This document shows positions 22,694-27,896 of a DNA stretch of 27,896 nucleotides, piece after piece. Each line of letters begins with the position of its first letter. Within the stretch, counting starts at the first letter, position 1. The notes beneath the pieces were generated by a model. It made no database searches, had not been told where the DNA came from, and saw only the letters and a list, made by a program, of their open reading frames with translations. Source of the stretch: DATAEK01 sp036258055 (GTDB taxonomy: Bacteria; Acidobacteriota; Vicinamibacteria; Vicinamibacterales; 2-12-FULL-66-21); the NCBI GenBank assembly GCA_036258055.1, contig DATAEK010000048.1, positions 1-27,896 of the forward strand. The letters are read 5' to 3'. A program made the translations under genes and the position numbers.

Positions 22694-23310
22694 TCCGCGC
22701 GTATTGCGCTGAACGCCTCACCGCTGAGCGCATGGCGCCGCTGGTGCTGCTCCTGACGACTGCCGCGCAGGCCGGCCGATCCATGACGCTGATCGGGCTC
22801 GGCATGGACGCGCTCATGGCGTCCCTGCTCTCGGCGCAGTTCCGTGCCTGGGACGACCTGGCCGATCGCGACCGCGATGCGCGCTTGCATCCCAATCGCG
22901 TGCTCGTGCGGATGACCGACCCGTGGCCGGTCAAGGCCCTGTGCGCGTTGCTTGGCGTCATCGCGGCGGCGGTCATCGCGCTTCGCACCAACTCGGTGCT
23001 CCCACTGATGCTCCTGATCCTGCTCAACGCGGCTGTCGCCCTGTGCTACGCCACGCGCGGCGAGCGCAGCCTGGCGAGCGATCAACTGCTCCTCGCGCGG
23101 TACGCCGCGTTCGTTTTAATCATCTCGAAATCCGCAGGCCAGGCGCGCGCGTTCACGCTCGCTCTTTCGATGGCTGCCGTCTTTCTCGCGCTCTCGATCT
23201 ACGAAGGTCTGCACGACCGGACGAGCCCCATCGCCCGCCGGCCGGTCGTGCTCACGGGCGAGTCGATCCTCCTCATTGGAACCCTCGCCGTTCTCGGAGG
23301 TCATCTATGA
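22690..23310 (+). CDS. Compact UbiA-like membrane prenyl/alkyl transferase
   Basis: 206 residues, shorter than the usual 280-300 for UbiA. The first Asp-rich motif is clear: Asp55-Asp56-x-x-Asp59-x-x-x-Asp63 (WDDLADRDRDARLHPNR), followed by HPNRVL like the family's RPxRPL. A second motif of the D/ExxxD type is Glu172 to Asp176 (YEGLHD). About five hydrophobic segments are seen (about 17-50, 83-98, 102-120, 138-148, 153-171), fewer than the eight or nine usual. UbiA enzymes transfer a prenyl group from its diphosphate to an acceptor in the membrane; the archaeal lipid member makes ether bonds. The ATG overlaps the previous stop (ATGA), and its own stop overlaps the methyltransferase start. The assignment rests on the motifs; catalytic competence is uncertain. 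Confidence 0.65.
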   Translation: MIRAYCAERLTAERMAPLVLLLTTAAQAGRSMTLIGLGMDALMASLLSAQFRAWDDLADRDRDARLHPNRVLVRMTDPWPVKALCALLGVIAAAVIALRTNSVLPLMLLILLNAAVALCYATRGERSLASDQLLLARYAAFVLIISKSAGQARAFTLALSMAAVFLALSIYEGLHDRTSPIARRPVVLTGESILLIGTLAVLGGHL

Positions 23311-24272
23311 GCCATGCCCTCGCGATTGCTGCCGAGGCGCCGTCCAGTTTCGAACACGTGGTCTGTTACGCCTGCGGAAGCACGAAGAGTCAGAAGCTGC
23401 TGGACGCCGAGGACGACCTGACCGGGAAACCGGGCAGGTTCACGTTCGTGAGATGTCTCGAGTGCGGGCTGGCATATCAGAACCCGCGCCTCACGATCGA
23501 TCGCATCGCGGACTACTACGACGATCAGTACATCGCGCATCGGCGCAAGAGGAACTGGGGCGTGCTGACGCCGCTCGTCGAGCGCGCGATGAACAAGCTC
23601 GACACCGACAAGGATCGGTTGACGGCCCGCTACCTCACGTTGACCGCATCGAGTCGCGTGCTCGACGTCGGATGCGGGGCCGGCACGTTCCTGCACCGGC
23701 TCCGCACGCTCTACCACGCCGACGTCACGGGTGTGGACTTCAAGGATCTGTCGAGCAGTCCGTGGCTCGAAGCCGCGACCTTTCACCACGGCACGTTCGA
23801 CGAGGCGCCGATCGCCGCAGACCGATTCGACCTGGTAACGATGTGGCATTTCCTGGAGCATGACTACGATCCGCTGCTGAGCCTCTGCACCGCACGGCGG
23901 GTGATGAAACGGCATGGACGTTTGATCGTCGAGGTCCCGCGCCTCGACAGCCGTACGTTTGCGTGGTTTGGCGATCGCTGGCCCGGACTGCAGGCGCCGC
24001 AACACACCGTGCTCTTCGATCGAGACAGCCTGCTTGGTTTGGTGAAGCAAGCGGGCCTGGAGGTCGTCGACTACCTCCCATTCGGGGCGTTTCCGGCCTA
24101 CTTCTACGTCTTCACCGGCGTCGCATTCCGGATGCTGAAGGGGCGGGGCCTCGACCTCGATCGAGCGCTCATTCCCTATTTCCTCGGACACCTGCTGCTC
24201 TCCCCCATGCTCGTATTCGAGCGTCGTCTGAATCTGGCGATGCAGACCGTGATCTGCCGGAGACCTTCATGA
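23307..24272 (+). CDS. Zinc-ribbon class I SAM methyltransferase
   Basis: 321 residues from ATG 23307 with GGAGG 6 nt upstream; the upstream open frame to 22923 overlaps the UbiA-like gene and is rejected. The N-terminus is a four-Cys zinc ribbon (Cys20-x2-Cys23 and Cys50-x2-Cys53) as in many methyltransferases of polysaccharide and lipid clusters. The SAM-binding loop is VLDVGCGAGTF at 118-128, and the post-II motif is WHFLEHDYDP. Towards the C-terminus, ALIPYFLGHLLLSPMLVF is hydrophobic and may seat the enzyme on the membrane. It would methylate a small hydroxyl, amine or carbon on a pathway intermediate; the acceptor cannot be deduced. Start and stop both overlap the neighbouring genes by four bases. 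Confidence 0.88.
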   Translation: MSHALAIAAEAPSSFEHVVCYACGSTKSQKLLDAEDDLTGKPGRFTFVRCLECGLAYQNPRLTIDRIADYYDDQYIAHRRKRNWGVLTPLVERAMNKLDTDKDRLTARYLTLTASSRVLDVGCGAGTFLHRLRTLYHADVTGVDFKDLSSSPWLEAATFHHGTFDEAPIAADRFDLVTMWHFLEHDYDPLLSLCTARRVMKRHGRLIVEVPRLDSRTFAWFGDRWPGLQAPQHTVLFDRDSLLGLVKQAGLEVVDYLPFGAFPAYFYVFTGVAFRMLKGRGLDLDRALIPYFLGHLLLSPMLVFERRLNLAMQTVICRRPS

Positions 24273-25069
24273 CTTCCACAATGGTCAGCCATGACAGCGA
24301 CTGCGGAGCAGTCCCCGACCAGACAACGGTTGGGCGGCCGCGGGCGCGCGTTCGGGCGTGGACGCTCGCGATTGCGAGCGGTCTCGTGGTAAGCGCGGGC
24401 GCGCTGCTGCTGATTCCGATCGGCCTCCTGACGCTGTTTCAACTCCGGCGCCTCTACTCGGCGTGCGCGCGAGCGATCAGCCAGACGGTCCTTCGCCTCT
24501 ACGGCATCAGGCTCGTCGTCCACCGGCGGGATCTGCTGCCCAGGCATCAGACGGTCTTCGTGTCGAACCACACGTCAACGCTCGACGTGTTTCTCCTCGT
24601 CGCACTGGGGCTTCCGAACTGCCGGTTCTTCATGAGCGGCTTTCTTCGCAAGTTCGTGCCGCTCGGTGTCATCAGCTGGATGATGGGCACCTTCTTCACG
24701 GTGCCGCAGACGAGGCCGCTCGAACGCAAGCGTATCTTCGCGCGCGCGGAGCGGGTGCTGCGGCGCACGCGCGAGTCCGTGTATCTGAGCCCGGAGGGCG
24801 GACGCATCAGGACCGGCGGTGTCGGTCCCTTCAACAAAGGCGCGTTCCATCTCGCGACGAACCTGCGCGTGCCCATCGTTCCTCTCTACATCCGCATTCC
24901 GTCATCGGTCGACCCCGGTTTTGGTTACGACGCACGGCCGGGAACCGTCGACATCTTCGTGCTGCCGGCACTCGATACCACCGGCTGGACGCTCGGAAAC
25001 CTGATCGCCAACAAGGAGCGCGTTCGCGATGTGCTGATCGGCGCGCACCGGGAGCTGAGAGCATCGTGA
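24269..25069 (+). CDS. PlsC-type 1-acyl-glycerol-phosphate acyltransferase
   Basis: 266 residues from ATG 24269 (CGGAGA a few bases upstream, ATGA overlap). An N-terminal membrane anchor spans about 33-57. The acyltransferase motifs follow: His101-x4-Asp106 (NHTSTLD), then the substrate block QTRPLERKR at 147-155, SPEGG at 174-178 (the usual FPEGTR with Gly for Thr), and VPIVPLYI. LPLAT enzymes move an acyl chain from ACP or CoA to a hydroxyl of a glycerol phosphate or another acceptor on the cytosolic face of the inner membrane. An ACP-bound donor made by the two downstream genes is plausible. The house-keeping PlsC would not be expected in such an operon, so this is probably pathway-specific. 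Confidence 0.9.
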   Translation: MTSTMVSHDSDCGAVPDQTTVGRPRARVRAWTLAIASGLVVSAGALLLIPIGLLTLFQLRRLYSACARAISQTVLRLYGIRLVVHRRDLLPRHQTVFVSNHTSTLDVFLLVALGLPNCRFFMSGFLRKFVPLGVISWMMGTFFTVPQTRPLERKRIFARAERVLRRTRESVYLSPEGGRIRTGGVGPFNKGAFHLATNLRVPIVPLYIRIPSSVDPGFGYDARPGTVDIFVLPALDTTGWTLGNLIANKERVRDVLIGAHRELRAS

Positions 25070-26853
25070 GGACCTCTGCGCGACAGTCGCTGGTTGAGGT
25101 GTTGTCTGAACGCGCGTTGACGCAGGCGCATGCCCGCGCGTTCACGTTCCTCGAGGGCGGCGAGGTCGAGGGCGCCCGGCTGACGTGGTCCGGGCTCGAC
25201 GAGCGGACCAGAGCGATCGGCGCGGCCATCGCGTCGCGCGTGCCGGCCGGGGCGCGCGTCCTGCTGCTCTTTCCCCCGGGGCTCGACATCGTCCCGGCGT
25301 TCTTCGGTGCCCTTTCCGCCGCCACGATCGCGATTCCCGCCTATCCACCCGCGGCCGCCCGCATGGATCGGACCGTCCTGCGGCTGCGCGGAATGATCGC
25401 CGACGCCGGCGTCACGCTGATCGTGTCGACTCGCGCGGTACGCGCGAAGGCGGAAACATTCACGAACGTGATCCCGGAATTGTTGCGAGTGAGCTGGCTG
25501 AACGTGGACGACCTCGAGGCCGATCAGGCGTGGCTGCCATCGCGGACGAACCGGCAGCCGATCGCGTTTCTGCAGTACACATCAGGCTCGACCGCGAACC
25601 CGCGCGGGGTCATGGTGACGCACGAGAATCTGCTTCACAACCTGCGGTTCAGCGCGGAGCTCGGACGATTCGATGGGTCGAGCGTCGGGGTGTCGTGGCT
25701 TCCGGTCAATCACGACATGGGGCTGATCCAGGGTCTGCTTCAGCCGGTGTTCAGCGGATATCCCTGCTGGCTGATGTCGCCGGCCGCGTTTCTTCAACGT
25801 CCCTCGCGCTGGCTCGCGGCGATCTCGCGGCATCGAGGCACGCACAGCGGCGGTCCGAACTTCGCGTTCGACCTCTGCAGCCGCCGTGTCGGGGATGACG
25901 ACAGAGCCGGTCTCGATCTGGCGAGCTGGCAGGTCGCGTTCAACGGGTCGGAGCCGATCCGTCAGGACACGCTCGACGCGTTCACGCGCGCGTTCGCTCC
26001 TTGCGGCTTTCGCGCTCGCGCGTTCCGCCCGGCATACGGCCTGGCCGAAGCCACCCTCCTCGTGTCGAGTACCGATGCCGACGAACCGGTCGACGCCCTC
26101 CACGTGCGGCGGGATGCTCTGAGTGCAGGGCGCGTGACCGCCGTCTCTTCTGCCGATCAGCCCGATCGAACCGGAAGCGTGACACTGGTGTCCTGCGGCC
26201 GCGCGCGCGGCGGAATGAAGGTCGCGATCGTCGATCCGGTTGCCCGAACCCGCTGCGCGCCAGGGACCGTCGGCGAGATCTGGGTGCGCGGCGGAAGCGT
26301 CACCGCCGGCTACTGGCGACGTGCGGCCGAGACCGCAGCGGCGTTCGAGGCGATGCTCGCGGACGACAGCAGGCACACATACCTGCGCACGGGCGACCTC
26401 GGCTTCCTCGCCAGCGGCCGCCTCTACGTGACGGGCCGCATCAAGGACGTCCTGATCGTCCGAGGCGTCAAACACTACCCCCAGGATCTGGAGCGCAGCA
26501 TCGAAGAGATCGATCCCGCAATCCGACGCGGTTGCGCCGCCGTGTTCGCCATGAGGTCCGATGGCGACGAGATTGCCGCCGCAATCGAACTCGATCTGCC
26601 GAAACACTCCGCGCCTGATGACGCCACGCTGAACCAACTGCTCGATCAGGTCCGTACGAGCGTCGTGCAGATGCACGGCGTTCAGCTGAGCGCGGTGGCA
26701 CTGCTCGCGCCGGGCTCGATCCCGAAAACTACGAGCGGGAAGCTGCAGCGTTTCGCGTGTCGTGAGGGACTGGCGTCGGGAACGCTCCAAACTCTCGCGG
26801 TCTGGATGGACGGCCAGGTGTTCGTCGGGACACCGCTCGAACGGACGGCATGA
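25066..26853 (+). CDS. Fatty-acyl-AMP ligase (FAAL)
   Basis: 595 residues from GTG 25066, which overlaps the previous stop. It is an ANL-superfamily adenylating enzyme: P-loop-like YTSGSTANPRGVMVTHENL at 171-189, then the block SWLPVNHDMGLIQG at 210-223 that is typical of FAALs and related long-chain ligases, AYGLAEATLLVS, the YLRTGDLGFL block with Asp, GRIKDVLIVRGVKHYPQDLE, and the C-terminal PKTTSGKLQR with the adenylation Lys. FAALs activate a free fatty acid to acyl-AMP and pass it to an ACP rather than to CoA. The ACP encoded by the next gene, starting inside this gene's stop codon, is the obvious acceptor. It should therefore supply the acyl chain for the whole pathway. Confidence 0.93.
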   Translation: MRTSARQSLVEVLSERALTQAHARAFTFLEGGEVEGARLTWSGLDERTRAIGAAIASRVPAGARVLLLFPPGLDIVPAFFGALSAATIAIPAYPPAAARMDRTVLRLRGMIADAGVTLIVSTRAVRAKAETFTNVIPELLRVSWLNVDDLEADQAWLPSRTNRQPIAFLQYTSGSTANPRGVMVTHENLLHNLRFSAELGRFDGSSVGVSWLPVNHDMGLIQGLLQPVFSGYPCWLMSPAAFLQRPSRWLAAISRHRGTHSGGPNFAFDLCSRRVGDDDRAGLDLASWQVAFNGSEPIRQDTLDAFTRAFAPCGFRARAFRPAYGLAEATLLVSSTDADEPVDALHVRRDALSAGRVTAVSSADQPDRTGSVTLVSCGRARGGMKVAIVDPVARTRCAPGTVGEIWVRGGSVTAGYWRRAAETAAAFEAMLADDSRHTYLRTGDLGFLASGRLYVTGRIKDVLIVRGVKHYPQDLERSIEEIDPAIRRGCAAVFAMRSDGDEIAAAIELDLPKHSAPDDATLNQLLDQVRTSVVQMHGVQLSAVALLAPGSIPKTTSGKLQRFACREGLASGTLQTLAVWMDGQVFVGTPLERTA

Positions 26854-27896
26854 TGGCAACCCAACTTGAGGAGGCCGCAACGGACGCCGGTCTGGAACAT
26901 CTGATCGTGAGCATCACCGCACGGCGCCTCAACCGTGCGCCGCAGACGATCGATCCGGACACACCGTTGGCGCTCCTTGGGCTCGATTCGCTGGGAGCGA
27001 TCGAGGTCGGTGCTGCACTCGAAGATGCCCTCGACGTGGAAATCCCGCCGGAGGTGATGACGGAATGTCTCGATGTCCGCTCGCTCGCCGCCGCCATACA
27101 GCAGCGTCGTGGTACCACCGGGAACCGCGATGAGCGCGCGCGCGCGATCGAGCGGATGCGGATGGACGCAGTCCTGCCCGATGACGTGCAGCCCGTGGCG
27201 CGAGCGAGAGGGACGGGCAATGCGAGAGGTTTGCTGGACGCACGCCGCATCCTGCTGACGGGATCGACGGGTTTCCTCGGCAGCCGGCTCGCCGCGGATT
27301 TGCTGACCAGTTCCTCAGCCGAGCTCGTCTGCCTCGTTCGTCCGGGAAGCGCCAGCGCAAACGAACGTGTTCGCGCGGCGCTGAATCAATGGTCGGTCGA
27401 TCTCGACGGGTTCGCTGCGCGCGTCCACATCATCGGTGGCGATCTGTCGCAGCCGCACCTCGGCCTGGATCGGGTGACATTTGCGGGAATCGGACAGGGG
27501 CTGGACGGAATCCTCCATGCCGGCGCGTCCGTCAACTGGGTCGGCTCGTACGCGGCGCTTCGTGACGCCAACGTCGCCGGGACGCGCGAACTGCTACGGC
27601 TCGCCTGTCTTGGCGGGACACCGTTCCATTTCGTTTCGTCGATTTCCACGTGCTACTCGACGTCCGCGCCACGGACGGTCGACGAAACCTTTGACGGCCT
27701 CGAGCACCTCGAGGGCGTGTACCTCGGGTACGCGCAGACGAAAATCGTCGCGGAAGCACTGGTGCGGGAGGCCGCGCGACGCGGACTGCTGGCGACAATC
27801 TATCGGCCGTCGCTCATCTCTGGCGACAGTCGCACCGGCTCGTTCAATCGCGACGATCTGCTCTCGCTGATGATCAAGGGGGCCGTCGAAATGGGC
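26850..27896 (+). CDS. ACP-thioester reductase fusion (3' end beyond window)
   Basis: 349 residues visible, open at the right edge. Residues 1-88 are an acyl carrier protein; Ser47 in LLGLDSLGAIE is the phosphopantetheine site. After a charged linker (about 89-130) comes an extended short-chain reductase of the Lys2/CAR thioester-reductase type: NAD(P)-binding TGSTGFLG at 137-144, HAGASVNWVGSY at 223-234, the Ser block FVSSISTCYS, and catalytic Tyr294-x3-Lys298 (YAQTK), then IYRPSLISGDSRTG. Such domains release an ACP-bound acyl thioester as aldehyde, or after a second reduction as alcohol, using NADPH. With the FAAL it forms a split carboxylic-acid-reductase-like module. Two adjacent ATGs (26850 and 26853) are possible starts; the first overlaps the FAAL stop. 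Confidence 0.92.
   Translation, partial: MMATQLEEAATDAGLEHLIVSITARRLNRAPQTIDPDTPLALLGLDSLGAIEVGAALEDALDVEIPPEVMTECLDVRSLAAAIQQRRGTTGNRDERARAIERMRMDAVLPDDVQPVARARGTGNARGLLDARRILLTGSTGFLGSRLAADLLTSSSAELVCLVRPGSASANERVRAALNQWSVDLDGFAARVHIIGGDLSQPHLGLDRVTFAGIGQGLDGILHAGASVNWVGSYAALRDANVAGTRELLRLACLGGTPFHFVSSISTCYSTSAPRTVDETFDGLEHLEGVYLGYAQTKIVAEALVREAARRGLLATIYRPSLISGDSRTGSFNRDDLLSLMIKGAVEMG

Overview
The window looks like a chromosomal piece of a high-GC, Gram-negative-type bacterium. The gene content fits Acidobacteriota, probably a Vicinamibacteria-like lineage: two large secreted M28 peptidases with Gly/Arg/Gln-rich inserts, a DUF5777-type beta-barrel protein, a CHRD lipoprotein, a VKOR-DsbA fusion and a serine hydrolase with a DUF3471-like tail. 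This taxonomic guess is an inference from gene content and style; no rRNA or marker gene is present. I saw no tRNA, rRNA, CRISPR array, transposase or phage gene.

Layout. 1-5.9 kb is all minus strand: the 5' end of a secreted protein cut by the left edge, a VOC protein, a PAP2 phosphatase, a secreted M28 peptidase, a universal stress protein and an Nramp metal transporter. 6.0-7.8 kb is plus strand: an outer-membrane beta-barrel protein and a CHRD lipoprotein. 7.9-11.1 kb is minus: a second M28 peptidase and a secreted acetamidase/formamidase. 11.2-12.4 kb is plus: a VKOR-thioredoxin fusion. 12.4-18.3 kb is minus: a beta-lactamase-fold hydrolase, a small DUF2007 protein, a frameshifted MltF-like lytic transglycosylase and a membrane-anchored metallophosphoesterase.

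From 18.47 kb to the right edge runs the most interesting unit. It is a tightly packed plus-strand operon of eight genes, with stop/start overlaps at six of the seven junctions and a 2-nt gap at the other. The order is: membrane fatty acid desaturase; CDP-archaeol-synthase-like CTP transferase; a PEP-synthase/rifampicin-phosphotransferase-like three-domain enzyme; a compact UbiA-like membrane protein; a zinc-ribbon SAM methyltransferase; a PlsC-type acyltransferase; a fatty-acyl-AMP ligase; and an ACP-thioester reductase fusion that runs off the window. Together they predict activation of a fatty acid, its loading on an ACP, reductive release as an aldehyde or alcohol, phosphotransfer, CTP activation and membrane transfer. 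That reads as a dedicated pathway for an unusual, possibly ether-type or alcohol-derived, membrane lipid. I do not recognise this exact gene set as a described system.

The second theme is non-coding. Many intergenic gaps hold degenerate tandem arrays with a strict 7-nt period. The repeat word differs from locus to locus, and two of the loci carry the arrays as inverted pairs able to form long hairpins. A different repeat, with four consecutive hairpins per copy, is tandemly duplicated in frame inside the signal-peptide region of the beta-barrel gene. Several genes without a Shine-Dalgarno sequence have a -10-like hexamer a few bases before the start codon, which suggests leaderless transcripts.
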